Notes: a model not told the origin generated them from the sequence alone. DNA of 64,000 nucleotides from Pseudomonas arsenicoxydans (GCF_006438915.1 NZ_RCZE01000009.1:231905-295904), one strand, 5' to 3'; shown: positions 1-9,751, counted from the first letter of the stretch. Program-made: numbers and translations.

Positions 1-1
1 A

Positions 2-460
2 CTGATCGTGCGCCTGTCGCGCGACCTCGACCAGCACACTGATCTGGCCATGGCCTATGCGGCGGTCGATGTATGGATGCCGGGCATCGAACTGTGTGGC
101 ACGCGCTGGCTGCAGGGCGATCAGGCCGCGCCACTGCTGCGGCTGGCCGACCAGCAACTCAACCGCGCGCTGGTACTCGGCGCACCGAAAACGCTGGAGG
201 AAATGCCGGATTGGTCAAGACAACAGGTGGCATTGCGGGTGGCCGGGGAGCCTGAGTTCGTCGGCGTTGGCAGCCATCCTTTCGGTGAGCCGCTGAGTTC
301 GCTGCCGTGGCTGGCTCGTCACGCTGCAGCACTGGGCAGCCCCTTGCGAGCCGGTGACCTGGTGGCTACGGGTAGCTGGACCGGTATCTACTGGGCGCCG
401 GCCGAGGTGCAAGTGGACGTTGAGTTTGCCGGGATAGGACGGGTTGCCTTGTCGACTTGA
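2..460 (+). CDS. 2-keto-4-pentenoate hydratase / FAH-family protein, 5' truncated
   Basis: The frame is open from base 2, so the N-terminus lies outside the window; about 152 residues remain. The C-terminal half resembles 2-keto-4-pentenoate / 2-oxohepta-3-ene-1,7-dioate hydratases, which add water to 2-hydroxydienoates in meta-cleavage degradation of aromatics. Visible traits are an AMAYAAVDVWMPGIEL segment near the start, a PLSSLPWLARH stretch and the family-type ending RAGDLVATGSWTG, which helps form the metal and substrate pocket. The start codon and upstream neighbours cannot be seen, so the exact substrate and pathway are open. A fumarylacetoacetase-fold decarboxylase is the main alternative. 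Confidence 0.75.
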   Translation: MIVRLSRDLDQHTDLAMAYAAVDVWMPGIELCGTRWLQGDQAAPLLRLADQQLNRALVLGAPKTLEEMPDWSRQQVALRVAGEPEFVGVGSHPFGEPLSSLPWLARHAAALGSPLRAGDLVATGSWTGIYWAPAEVQVDVEFAGIGRVALST

Positions 461-914
461 TGGGTTTCAAGGCTTGCTGATTCTCTCGCTACCGGCCAAC
501 TGGTAGCTGCCACGTCAGACAGAAATCGACCCGAGTCCCTGACCACGGATTGAGAAAGAAATCGGTGTAAGGGGCGGGCGCCAGAACAGATTGGCTGAGC
601 ATTAAACCTTAGTTTTTACAGCCATTTGTGAAGGGGCAGCTAATGTCCGATTTCTGCCTGTCACGAAGGGTCGCAATCGGCAAAAAGCAGCCGCTCGCAA
701 CTTGCAGGATTGCGGGGGCGAAGGCTTGGCATTGGGCTGTAGCGAGAGGTGGCCGGTAAGACCGGAGAAGCTTCGCGAAAGAGATGTGAGGCCAGTAATA
801 TCGACGGATAGACCACGATTAACCGTAACAGCCTAAACCGTGGTTGCCTCTAGTTGTCATTAGAAGTGTTAATCATAGATCAGCGGTCTTCACCAACGAA
901 CCAGAGACTTTCAA
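461..914. other. 454-nt intergenic region with a dispersed palindromic element
   Basis: No convincing gene is seen. At about 635-700 lies an element with CCGATTTCTGCCTGTC on one arm and AATCGGCAAAAAGCAG on the other. Related words (GGCAGAAATCGG, GGCCAAAAGCAG) recur near 40390-40430, 47020-47100 and 56545-56570. This looks like a dispersed Pseudomonas intergenic repeat. The rest probably holds the promoter of the Sel1 gene, but no clear -35/-10 pair stands out. Confidence 0.4.
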
Positions 915-1586
915 ATGATAGCGATGAATCGAATACTTCACCCCACCAAAGCCCTGGCGCTCGTGACGATCTTCAGTTTCCTGAGCGGACCGGCGCAAGC
1001 CGGTTTGGAGGAGGGCGTTACGGCCTATCAAGCCGGTGACTTGCCGCTGGCATTTAAGGAATTTAGCACCGCTGCGGACACAGGCAACGCCGATGGCCAG
1101 TTCAATGTGGCTCTAATGTACGAGCAGGGCATCGGGGTCGCCAAGGACGAAACACAAGCAATTAGTTGGTATGAAAAATCTGCGCAGCAAGGCAACTCCA
1201 ACGCGCAATACAATCTCGGTGTGCTGTATGAAAATGGCCGTGGCACTGCCGTGGACTTTGCGCAGGCCAATCAGTGGTATCGCAAGGCAGCAGCGCAAGG
1301 CGATGGGCTCGCCGTCGGTAATCTGGGCATGCTCTATATGCGCGGCGATGGCGTGAAGGTGGACAAAAATCTTGGCCTGGCTCTGCTTATACTGTCGGCA
1401 ACCATGGACAACTCGCCCACAAACAAAGCCAAAAGTAACATTGCAGCGACCAAGGGTTTAACCACCAACATGATCACAACAGCCCAGGCACTTTCGAATG
1501 AGCTAGGCCAAGCCAAAAATCTGTTGATACCGCTGGATCAATACTTGAAAACCACGACGACTACCGCTGGCGGCGAATCGCAATAG
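915..1586 (+). CDS. Sel1-repeat (SLR/TPR-like) secreted protein
   Basis: 223 residues. The N-terminus has a hydrophobic stretch (ALALVTIFSFLSG) ending in AQA, a likely signal peptidase I site, so the mature protein should be periplasmic. It is followed by two to three Sel1-like repeats of about 36 residues with the pattern AQYNLGVLYENGRG and KAAAQG, at residues 50-150. Such repeats form helical hairpins that scaffold protein interactions, often in envelope stress or secretion. The C-terminal 70 residues are less repetitive. A second ATG at 924 is an alternative start; neither has a strong ribosome-binding site. The gene stands alone, so the partner protein cannot be inferred. Confidence 0.8.
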   Translation: MIAMNRILHPTKALALVTIFSFLSGPAQAGLEEGVTAYQAGDLPLAFKEFSTAADTGNADGQFNVALMYEQGIGVAKDETQAISWYEKSAQQGNSNAQYNLGVLYENGRGTAVDFAQANQWYRKAAAQGDGLAVGNLGMLYMRGDGVKVDKNLGLALLILSATMDNSPTNKAKSNIAATKGLTTNMITTAQALSNELGQAKNLLIPLDQYLKTTTTTAGGESQ

Positions 1587-1772
1587 GCTGAAAAGCGTCC
1601 TCCGGAATACAGGGGGCGCAGGTAGCTAATTACCGCCCGACAATCTGTCCATTTATCCTCGACTCGGTTACGTCGAAGTCGAGCGTCGCTCGGAGGATGG
1701 ATTTGATCGTGTCTACTTTGAAAAATGCGTGGGTTGATGTAGCAACCCTCGCCGGTTTTGAAACGACACCGC

Positions 1773-2690
1773 CTACTCCTGATCCGGCGCCACCACCGTC
1801 CAGCTGTCATCCGGATCAAACAGCTTCATCGCCTTCGCCACCTTGTCACCACCAGGCCCCAGGTCTTTCTCAAACACCTGTCCTTCATGACTGATCATGA
1901 AACTCATCACGCCGGTGTCATCGTATTTCTCTGGCCAGGCGATCAGTGCAAAGCCGCGGCTCATCTTGTCGCCGATGAGGTAGCTGTAGGCGCCTCCAGG
2001 TGCCGAGGGACCCTGGCCATCAAGAATGCGGAAGTAGTAACCATGCCAGCCCTCGCCGGCAATGGTTTTGCCGAACTCGGGGCCCAGCGGGCTGATTTGC
2101 CCGGTGTCGTCGTCCGCCCAATAAAGTCCGTCATGGGTGCCGGGGGTGCTGTAAATATTCTGCGCATATTCAAGCGCGCCGTCACCGTCGCGATCCACTG
2201 ACGCGTAGTCCATCTGCGCGTCGTGATAGGCCAGTGCCGATTGCACCGCAGCCAGTTCGTTGCGTCCAATTTGACGTGCGCGGATTTCGGCACCGCCGGC
2301 CTTGATGTCGAAGCGCCAACCGTTGGTACTTTTCACGATAGGGATTGGCAGCGTCCACTGATTAGGGCCAACCGACAGAATTGCTGTGCGGTCGTTGGTT
2401 TTTTCAATTTTATTTTGCTCGTGGTACTGCTTCAAAAACGCATCCACATCTTTGCGCTCTGCGCCTGCGCGAGGGATGTAATTGCGCCATTCTTTACCCA
2501 GCAACTCGGTCAGGCGTTCGTGATCGGCGTGTGTCGTACCCAGTGCCTTGACGAACGCTTGAACGGCTTTTTCCGGGGTGGGAAATTCCTGCTGTGCCGT
2601 CGCGATGCACGACCATGCCAGCCCGGCAGTAATCGCCAAGGCCTGAAGAAGCACGCCCAAGCAAGCCTTCACTCGAGGATAGGTATTCAA
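1773..2690 (-). CDS. DUF2950 family exported protein
   Basis: 305 residues with an N-terminal signal peptide (VLLQALAITAGLAWSC then ATAQQ). The body carries DUF2950 hallmarks: FPTPEKAVQAFVKAL near residue 40, a Y-x-S-x-DRDGDGALEYAQ segment near 165, and GGAYSYLIGDKMSRGFALIAWP near 235. The function of the family is unknown. Translation appears to start at TTG (2690-2688), overlapping by two bases the TGA stop of the upstream DUF3300 gene, which predicts translational coupling. The two families are regularly found side by side, so they probably act together in the periplasm or envelope. Confidence 0.85.
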   Translation of the reverse strand: MNTYPRVKACLGVLLQALAITAGLAWSCIATAQQEFPTPEKAVQAFVKALGTTHADHERLTELLGKEWRNYIPRAGAERKDVDAFLKQYHEQNKIEKTNDRTAILSVGPNQWTLPIPIVKSTNGWRFDIKAGGAEIRARQIGRNELAAVQSALAYHDAQMDYASVDRDGDGALEYAQNIYSTPGTHDGLYWADDDTGQISPLGPEFGKTIAGEGWHGYYFRILDGQGPSAPGGAYSYLIGDKMSRGFALIAWPEKYDDTGVMSFMISHEGQVFEKDLGPGGDKVAKAMKLFDPDDSWTVVAPDQE

Positions 2691-4252
2691 CTACGGCCAC
2701 CCCTTTGACTTTGACGCGCTGGTGGATTGGCCGGCCGACTGACTTGATTGCCGGCGGCTCGCGAGGCACTGGGGCGCTGGGCGGATGCCTGGCTGGCCCG
2801 GCCACGACTGGCTTGTGCGCTGACTTGGGACGGTGAGCGCGCACCGGCGAATGCATTGTCGCGCGCACCGCCACTGCTGGTCGCCGCCGTGGAAGGTCGG
2901 TTTTGCGTGGTTTGGCGCGCCTGCGCATTACCCTGTCGCTGATTCGTCTGCGCGGTCTGCTTTCTGGGCTGCTGATTGGCCTGATTATTTCTGGCAGTGC
3001 CCTGGCTTCTGTCAGTCGCGTTTGTTCTGTCAGCGGCCTTCTGTCTATCAGCGGCGTTTTGTCTGTCGTATGTCTGCGGTCTATTGGCCGTATTCGGTCT
3101 GTCCGTACTGGCCTGCATCCGATTGCTGGCCGTCGCTCTGGAGGCATTGCGCGCTTGATCACGGGCTTCGGGATTGGTGGAGGGAGGGCGTTCGATACCG
3201 GCCCTGTCCATTGAGCTGCGGGCATTTTCACGCGCCTGGGCGCGTTGGGCATTGTCCCCTCGGTAAACCTGACGCTGACTGGCACCGTCCAGTTGGCGAC
3301 TGTACTGCGCGCGGCTCCGGGTATCGCGATAAGGAACGCCATTGCGGTGCGCGGAATTGTGCTGCCACTTGTTCTGATTCACGTTGATGCGGTTGTTGCC
3401 ATTGATGTTGTTGTAGCGTTGGACGTTGACGTTGACGTCGTTATTGCCCCAGTCACATTCACCCCACAACGCACCGACGATGGCCACGCCGGTACCAAAC
3501 GCCAGCCCGGCCAACAAGGCCTGGCCAGGGTAATAGGCTGGCGGTGGCGGATAGTACGCAGGCGGCGACGCCGGGTACGGCCAGGTGCCGTAGGTGGTTG
3601 TCGGGTTATACGTGGGGACGTACACCACCTGCGGATCGGCGGGCTGAATGATGATGGTTGGGGGCGGAGAGGGCGCTGCGGGAGCGGGTTGTGCGGCGGG
3701 TTCTGCCGCCGGCGCCGCAATATTCTGAATCGTCACGTTCTGATACTGGTTGCTCTGCAGGTTGCCTGCTTCCTGGGCCTGACGACGCAAGCGTTGCACC
3801 CCGTTCATGACATCGTCGGGCTGCGCCAGAAAGGCATCACCCAGGCGTTGTACCCAGACGGGATCCTGCCCCAGCGTTGCCAAGACCTGCGGGAAGGCGA
3901 CGAGCGCCTGCACGCTTGGATCCCAAGGCTGGTTCGCTACTTGTTTAACTGCATCGTCACCCTTGGCGTCCGGATGGGCTTTGGACCAGGTCACCGCTTC
4001 GGCCACTTCCCCGGGGTACGTGGAGGCCATGAGAAGCTGGGCCAGCAGTGGATCGGGATACAACGCAATGGGCGCAAGCATTTGATCCAGCTGTTCTTCG
4101 GTAAACACCGGGTCTTTAGAGGACGGAGTGACGGGCGCGGGGGCCGTAACGCCAGCGTTTGCGGGCGCAGGCGCGGTCGTGCCTGCTGCCATGCAGTAAG
4201 ATCCGCTCAAAAAAAGGACAGCCGACAGCGCGTAAATTAATGGAATGCGCAT
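2687..4252 (-). CDS. DUF3300 family exported protein with long low-complexity tail
   Basis: 521 residues. A signal peptide (residues 1-22) precedes a Pro/Ala linker, then the conserved DUF3300 domain at about 50-170 (LAPIALYPDPLLAQLLMAST, YPGEVAEAVTWSKAHPDAKG). A Pro/Tyr-rich stretch and a short hydrophobic glycine-rich segment (LLAGLAFGTGVAIVGALWG) follow near residue 250. The last 250 residues are rich in Asn, Arg, Gln, Ala and Ser and are probably disordered and basic. A GGAG ribosome-binding site precedes the ATG. The gene is followed by DUF2950 with a stop/start overlap. The function is unknown; an envelope role with DUF2950 is inferred only from pairing. Confidence 0.85.
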   Translation of the reverse strand: MRIPLIYALSAVLFLSGSYCMAAGTTAPAPANAGVTAPAPVTPSSKDPVFTEEQLDQMLAPIALYPDPLLAQLLMASTYPGEVAEAVTWSKAHPDAKGDDAVKQVANQPWDPSVQALVAFPQVLATLGQDPVWVQRLGDAFLAQPDDVMNGVQRLRRQAQEAGNLQSNQYQNVTIQNIAAPAAEPAAQPAPAAPSPPPTIIIQPADPQVVYVPTYNPTTTYGTWPYPASPPAYYPPPPAYYPGQALLAGLAFGTGVAIVGALWGECDWGNNDVNVNVQRYNNINGNNRINVNQNKWQHNSAHRNGVPYRDTRSRAQYSRQLDGASQRQVYRGDNAQRAQARENARSSMDRAGIERPPSTNPEARDQARNASRATASNRMQASTDRPNTANRPQTYDRQNAADRQKAADRTNATDRSQGTARNNQANQQPRKQTAQTNQRQGNAQARQTTQNRPSTAATSSGGARDNAFAGARSPSQVSAQASRGRASQASAQRPSASRAAGNQVSRPANPPARQSQRGGRS

Positions 4253-4384
4253 TGCAACTCCATGTAGTCAGGCAGGTTTGAAATAAGTGGATCAATGCCC
4301 GGGAGGTGGAAGTCGATTGTGCAAGCCACAGGCCTCGACTTCGACGCCGCTCACTAAGCGTAGCAAACAAAAAAAATCTGCCCT

Positions 4385-5683
4385 TTATTTACGTTCACTC
4401 GGGCCGCAGCCACCACTGGCATCGGTTTCGTGCTCGTCTGCAAACGCCATGAGCACGTCCAGATCCAGCACATCCAGCGGGATCCGGGTGATAAAGGCAG
4501 AGAAGGCGAGGTTGGCGGCGAGCAGGCGCAGATCGCTGGCCCAAGCCGGAAGATGGACGGGCCCCTGGAGCCAGCCGGACTCGAACAGGGGGGCCAAACG
4601 TACCGTGTCACCCAGACTGAGACGACCGGCAAACAAATGGCCCACCAGTTCCGGCCGGTTGTCGCGGATCGCGATGCGTAGCAGGGTGTGGACGCCGAGC
4701 AAACCGGTCAGGTACGCGGCATCCTTGGTAAACGCCGATCCGCCCCGCAGGACGGCACCGCGAAACACTCGCTGGGTTGAGCGAAACGACTCCTCTTGCG
4801 ACTGGCCGGCCGCCAGAAAACCTTCGAACACCTGAATGAAATCGGCGCCCTCCAGCGCTTGCTGGACGGCGAGGACTCGCAGCGCCAGGCGACGCAGGCG
4901 ATTGATGTCCATGCTGCCGGTGAACAGCTCGGCCAGGGTGGCAATGCCTTCCTGGGTCTGGGTTGTGCGCGGCGCTCCCAGACCGAGGCTTTTCAGGTTG
5001 GGTTGGAGCGCGCCGTTTTGTGCCGTGGCGACATGCACGAACGCTTCGTGCTACAGCAACTGGTTCTTGTCCAGTTCCGAGAAGAGCGCACTGGCCCGCA
5101 GGCGGATGCGGCTCGACCCGGCGATGGCTTTGGCGGCCAGGGTCGGATCGAGCACGACCGTGATTCGTCCCTCGCCGAAGAAACGGTCCAGTTCCGGCTG
5201 CATCCAGGCGGCAAACACTTCGGCCGGAATCTCGGCCGGGCTCGGTGGAATCCGCGTGCCGCCGAGCAGGGCGTCGGTGGTGTTGAGGAAAAATCGGGCG
5301 GCGTCGAGCATGCTCAGTTTCAGGCGGTGGTAATAGAAGTCCGGACGCCGGTACAACGCTGACGAATAGTCGGTAAAGGCCGCAGTGCCAATAGCCCCGA
5401 GCATGCGCCCGGCCGTGGCATAACTTCGCGCGGTCATGGCGAGGTGGTTGCCGGCCGGATGCCCGACATCGCATCGCTCAATAAAGGCGTCCAGCGCGGT
5501 GATGTCGGCGCTGTGGTCGCGCGGGCGCAGTTCGACGTCGGGCAATGCGGCTTTTCCGGCACGCCAGTTCGCCAGGAAGGTTTCTTCGACACCATCCGGC
5601 CAGGACAGGGCCTCCAGCACGCGGATCTTGCGGGCCAGACCGGGCAGGGCGGCATCGAGTTCAGACAGGGACGCAGCGTGCAT
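4385..5683 (-). pseudogene. DUF1704 QEGLA-motif protein interrupted by in-frame amber codon
   Basis: Read through a single in-frame TAG at 5053-5051, this is one 432-codon frame, the usual size for the DUF1704 family ('flavohemoglobin expression-modulating QEGLA motif protein', a putative zinc peptidase related to MATCAP carboxypeptidases). The start ATG at 5683 has a good AGGAG site. The N-terminal half ends in SELDKNQLL, then TAG, then HEAFVHVATAQNG, which holds the HExxxH zinc motif. LGAPRTTQTQEGIA, the name-giving motif, follows. Nothing else in the frame is damaged. The amber would remove the whole catalytic half, so the gene is inactive unless the stop is a sequencing error or is suppressed. 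An ATG at 5038 could restart only after the HExxxH motif. Confidence 0.85.
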
Positions 5684-5773
5684 CGGAATCTCCTGGGGAG
5701 ACGAGATTGACCTGAAAAAGCTTAGTCGTTGCTGATGCATTTACCGAGCTACAAGAAACAACCCCGTCCGTAG

Positions 5774-5887
5774 CTGGCGAAGCCTGTGGGAGCCGAGCTT
5801 GCTCGCGATGACGGAGTGTCAGTCGACAGCTGTGTTGCCTGATACACCGCTATCGCGAGCAAGCTCGGCTCCCACAGGCTTCGCCAG
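5774..5887. repeat. REPIN-like element: perfect 36-bp inverted repeat
   Basis: Bases 5774-5809 and 5852-5887 are perfect reverse complements over 36 bp, separated by 42 bp. The inner part (GGGAGCCGAGCTTGCTCGCG) is a typical Pseudomonas REP; the outer CTGGCGAAGCCT extension is longer than in the other copies of this window. It sits between the divergent DUF1704 and VIT-like genes. Confidence 0.9.
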
Positions 5888-6037
5888 TTGCTACAGAGTG
5901 CGATTTGGCACACCAGCAGCGACAATTATTTTAGTCACTACAATGAAGTTAAATCGAAAAAGAGCACGGCCTCAAAGCGCTGTGCTCTGGCTTTTGACGC
6001 TTGCACCACGCGGCTATTTTTCAGCGAGGCAGGACTC

Positions 6038-6697
6038 ATGCTGAACACCGGAGAACAAAAGCGTGCACGAATTCTCGACCCCGTCGATCGTGTCACAGAA
6101 GTGATTTTCGGCTTGCTCATGGCGATGACGTTCACCGGGACGATCAGCGTGGCGACTTCAGGGCAGGAGGCGGAACGCACAATGATGTTCGCCGCGCTCG
6201 GTTGCAACCTGGCCTGGGGGCTCGCGGATGCGGTGATGTATCTGTTGCGGGCTTTGATCGACCGCACGCGCAAAAGCACCTTATTCGCAAAACTCGGCGG
6301 GGCGGACGCGGCCACCGGCCAGGCGCTGGTGGCGGCTGCATTACCGTCGCACGTGGCGGCAGCGGCCAAGCCTGAGACCCTGGAATTGTTACGCAGTCGC
6401 CTTGTCCAGTACCCGGCAACGTCTGTGCCGTCCGGCCTCGGTTGGGATGATTTCAAAGGGGCACTGGGCGTTTTCCTGTTGGTGGTCGCCTCGACCTTTC
6501 CACTGGTCGTGCCTTTCCTGTTACTCGAAGACACGGCGCTCGCCGTTCGTTTATCCAATCTGGTCGGGCTCGCCGTGCTGTTCATCGCGGGCTGGATGCT
6601 GGCGCGATACGCAGGTGCAAAACCGTGGCAGGGCGGTGTGGCAATGGCGGTAACCGGCGCTGTGTTGATCGTTGCGATCATTGCACTTGGTGGTTGA
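6038..6697 (+). CDS. VIT1/CCC1-like integral membrane protein
   Basis: 219 residues from the ATG at 6038. Transmembrane stretches are visible at about 25-45 (VIFGLLMAMTFTGTISVAT), 55-75, 145-165 (GVFLLVVASTFPLVVPFLLL), 170-190 and 200-219, with a hydrophilic middle loop. The arrangement and the DRVTEVIFGLLMAMTFTGT start resemble VIT1/CCC1-family proteins, some of which move iron or manganese. This copy lacks obvious acidic metal-binding clusters, so transport of a metal is only a family-based guess. It stands alone downstream of a REPIN. Confidence 0.6.
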   Translation: MLNTGEQKRARILDPVDRVTEVIFGLLMAMTFTGTISVATSGQEAERTMMFAALGCNLAWGLADAVMYLLRALIDRTRKSTLFAKLGGADAATGQALVAAALPSHVAAAAKPETLELLRSRLVQYPATSVPSGLGWDDFKGALGVFLLVVASTFPLVVPFLLLEDTALAVRLSNLVGLAVLFIAGWMLARYAGAKPWQGGVAMAVTGAVLIVAIIALGG

Positions 6698-6773
6698 AGA
6701 ACAGAAGAGGGCGCAGCAAATCTGCGGCGCTCCCTAAGCCAATATGCGCTGTACACCAAGAGGTTGCAGTTCT

Positions 6774-8540
6774 ATGAGCGATTCAGATTCTTCACCCGCC
6801 GCCCCAGAACCGGGTCGTATAGCACGCCGCGTTGCGGGCGCCGGCCAAGGCCGCTGGGCCCGTTGGCTGCCGGGGCTGAACACGCTACGTCACTATCAAA
6901 TCGCCTGGCTGCGAAATGACATTGTCGCCGGCCTCGTCCTGACCACCATGCTCGTGCCTGTCGGTATCGCCTACGCGGTGGCCTCGGGCGTACCCGGCAT
7001 CTACGGCCTCTACGCGACCATCATTCCGCTGCTCGCTTATGCGATATTCGGGCCCAGCCGGATTCTGGTGCTGGGACCGGATTCCTCGCTGGCAGCGGTC
7101 ATCCTTGCCGTCATCCTGCCGCTGTCCGGCGGCGACCCGTATCGCGCCGTCGCCCTGGCGGGAATGATGGCGATTGTCTCGGGGGTGGTCTGCATCCTCG
7201 CCGGCATCGCGCGCCTGGGCTTCATCACCGAACTCCTCTCCAAACCGATCCGCTACGGCTACATGAACGGTATTGCGCTGACCGTACTGATCAGTCAGTT
7301 ACCCAAATTCTTTGGTTTCAAGATTGAGTCCGAGGGGCCACTGAGAAACCTATGGGCAATTGCCACCGCGGTGCTGCACGGGAAAACCAACTGGGTCACC
7401 TTCGCGGTCGGCGCCGCGACATTGGTGGTCATCATGGCGCTCAAGGGGCACAAACGCATCCCGGGTATTTTGATCGCCGTGGCCGGCGCAACCCTCTTCG
7501 TTGGTGTGCTGGACCTTGCCACGAAATACGGCATATCGGTCCTCGGCGAACTGCCACAAGGCATGCCCGCGTTCGCCATTCCCTGGATCGCTTCCGCCGA
7601 TATTGTCCCGGTCCTGATCGGCGGCTGCGCCGTCGCGCTGGTTTCGTTCGCCGACACCAGCGTGCTCTCGCGAGTCTATGCCGCGCGGTCGCGCACCTAC
7701 GTCGATCCGAACCAGGAGATGGTCGGGCTCGGCGTCGCCAACCTGGCGGCCGGTTTTTTCCAGGGTTTTCCCATCAGCAGCAGTTCGTCACGCACTCCGG
7801 TGGCCGAGGCCGCCGGCGCCAAAACCCAATTGTCCGGCGTCGTCGGCGCGCTGGCGGTGGCCTTGCTGCTGATGGTGGCGCCGAACCTGTTGCAGGATCT
7901 GCCCAACAGTGCGCTGGCGGCGGTGGTGATCGCCTCGGCCATCGGCTTGATCGAGGTCGCTGATTTGCGACGCATCTATCGCATTCAGCGTTGGGAATTC
8001 TGGCTGTCCATCGCCTGCACCGTCGGCGTCGCGGTGTTCGGCGCCATCGAGGGTATCGGCCTGGCCATCCTGCTGGCGGTGATCGAATTCCTCTGGGATG
8101 GCTGGCGGCCGTATTCCGCTGTGTTGGGACGTGCCGATGAGGTCCAGGGTTTCCACGACATCAAGCGGTTTCCCAATGCCCGGCTGATTCCTGGCCTGGT
8201 CCTGTTTCGCTGGGACGCCCCGTTGTTTTTCGCCAATGCCGAATTGTTCAACGACCGCGTGCTGGACGCCGTGGCGACATCGCCGACACCCGTGCGCTGG
8301 GTGGTCGTGGCGGCGGAACCGATGACCAGTGTCGACGTGACGTCGGCCGACATGTTGGCCGAGCTGGATGAAACCTTGCGCGTGGCAGGCATTGATTTGT
8401 GTCTGGCCGAGATGAAAGACCCGGTCAAGGACAAACTCAAGCGGTTCGGGCTGTTCTCGCAGTTTGGCGAAACGGCGTTTTTTCCAACGATAGACACGGC
8501 CGTCGACAGCTATCTGGCGATGTATCCGGACTGTCGCTAA
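6774..8540 (+). CDS. SulP-family anion transporter with C-terminal STAS domain
   Basis: 588 residues from the ATG at 6774, preceded by AAGAGG. The SulP transport core spans about residues 45-430, including LTTMLVPVGIAYAVASGVPG (SulP signature region), GPSRILVLGPDSSLAAVI and SISSSSSRTPVAEAAGAKTQ. A STAS domain lies at about 450-565. SulP proteins move sulfate, bicarbonate or dicarboxylates through the inner membrane; which one cannot be told here. The gene is convergent with gltS and their ends overlap by four bases. Confidence 0.9.
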   Translation: MSDSDSSPAAPEPGRIARRVAGAGQGRWARWLPGLNTLRHYQIAWLRNDIVAGLVLTTMLVPVGIAYAVASGVPGIYGLYATIIPLLAYAIFGPSRILVLGPDSSLAAVILAVILPLSGGDPYRAVALAGMMAIVSGVVCILAGIARLGFITELLSKPIRYGYMNGIALTVLISQLPKFFGFKIESEGPLRNLWAIATAVLHGKTNWVTFAVGAATLVVIMALKGHKRIPGILIAVAGATLFVGVLDLATKYGISVLGELPQGMPAFAIPWIASADIVPVLIGGCAVALVSFADTSVLSRVYAARSRTYVDPNQEMVGLGVANLAAGFFQGFPISSSSSRTPVAEAAGAKTQLSGVVGALAVALLLMVAPNLLQDLPNSALAAVVIASAIGLIEVADLRRIYRIQRWEFWLSIACTVGVAVFGAIEGIGLAILLAVIEFLWDGWRPYSAVLGRADEVQGFHDIKRFPNARLIPGLVLFRWDAPLFFANAELFNDRVLDAVATSPTPVRWVVVAAEPMTSVDVTSADMLAELDETLRVAGIDLCLAEMKDPVKDKLKRFGLFSQFGETAFFPTIDTAVDSYLAMYPDCR

Positions 8541-9751
8541 ATACCACTGAACATACCAATGATCACCGCATTCACCAGGTCAATGAAAAAGCCACACACC
8601 AACGGCACGATCAGGAAGGCTTGGTGGGCTGCCCCGTATTTTTGCGTCACGGTCGTCATGTTGACAATGGCTGTCGCCGTGGACCCGAGGGCAATCCCGC
8701 CGAAGCCGGATGCAATCACGCTGGCTTCGTAATTGCGGCCCATGCAGCGGAACACCACGAAATACGTGTAGAGCACTGTCAGCAGAATTTGCAGGGTCAA
8801 GGCGCACAGAATGAACAGCAACGCGCCGCTGAGCTGCCATAACTGAAGCCCCATCAGTGCCATGGTCAGAAACATGCCCAGGCAGATATCGGAGATCAGC
8901 GACAGACCCAGGCGGGCGCCGCCCCAGGATTTCAGCCGTTGTTCATCCATCACCGCGAGAACGATGTGGTGAATGACGATACCCGCGAACAGGCAACTGA
9001 CGAATTTGGGCAGGGTGATGCCGGCATCGACCAAGAGCAGGTTGAGTCCGTAGCCGAGCATCAGGGTCAGGTTGAGCCACATCCAGGCCCAGAGCACGTC
9101 GTAGTAGTCCATTGACTGGTGGGGTTGGCGCTCAAGGACGCCGACTTCCAGGCTCGCATCCCCGGAAGGCGTCAGCTGATGACGACGTATCAGTCGATTG
9201 GCAATCGGACCGCCAATCACGCAAGCAGCAATCAGGCCGACGGTGTTACTGGCCATGCCCAGTTCATGAGCGTTATTGATGCCCAGCTTGTCGACGAACA
9301 GCGGCGCCCAGGCCAGGGTCGTGCCCGCGCCCCCCGTCAGGGAAATAGAGCCCACCATCAACCCCGCCTTGGGATCGAGTCCAAATGCCTCGGCCACGCC
9401 CATGCCCAGCGTGTTTTGCAGGACGATGAACGCACCCGCCAGCACTAGCAGGATCAGCAGCGGGACTCCGCCCTTGAGCAGTTGGCGCATGTCCGAGTTC
9501 AAGCCAATGGCTGCGAAGAAATACAGCAGCAGGGTGTCGCGAACAGCGAGATCGAATTGGATTTCGATGTTGAGCCCGAAGTAAAACAGGGTCGTCACCG
9601 CCGCACATACAAAGCCGCCGACCACCGACTCGGGAATACAGTATTGGCGGAGCAGGGCGTTGTGCTGAACAAGGGTTTTGCCGAGGAAAAGGAGGAGGAT
9701 GGCGAGGGTAAAACTCACGAGGCCGTGAATCGGGAAGAGCTGAGGAGTCAT
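8537..9751 (-). CDS. gltS: Sodium/glutamate symporter
   Basis: 404 residues, the normal length for GltS, which imports glutamate with Na+ across the inner membrane. About ten hydrophobic helices are visible, with the family's GGAGTTLAWAPLF motif near residue 140 and a second symmetry-related GFGGIALGSTATAIVNMT motif near 355. Both glycine-rich motifs are intact, as expected for the two inverted repeats. The ATG at 9751 has only a weak ribosome-binding site. The gene is monocistronic and convergent with sulP. Confidence 0.93.
   Translation of the reverse strand: MTPQLFPIHGLVSFTLAILLLFLGKTLVQHNALLRQYCIPESVVGGFVCAAVTTLFYFGLNIEIQFDLAVRDTLLLYFFAAIGLNSDMRQLLKGGVPLLILLVLAGAFIVLQNTLGMGVAEAFGLDPKAGLMVGSISLTGGAGTTLAWAPLFVDKLGINNAHELGMASNTVGLIAACVIGGPIANRLIRRHQLTPSGDASLEVGVLERQPHQSMDYYDVLWAWMWLNLTLMLGYGLNLLLVDAGITLPKFVSCLFAGIVIHHIVLAVMDEQRLKSWGGARLGLSLISDICLGMFLTMALMGLQLWQLSGALLFILCALTLQILLTVLYTYFVVFRCMGRNYEASVIASGFGGIALGSTATAIVNMTTVTQKYGAAHQAFLIVPLVCGFFIDLVNAVIIGMFSGI

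Noticed and set aside
3245..4240. 331-codon plus-strand frame across DUF3300
   Set aside because: Antisense to a conserved signal-peptide-bearing protein; low-complexity Val/Asp/Arg runs mirror the Asn-rich tail.
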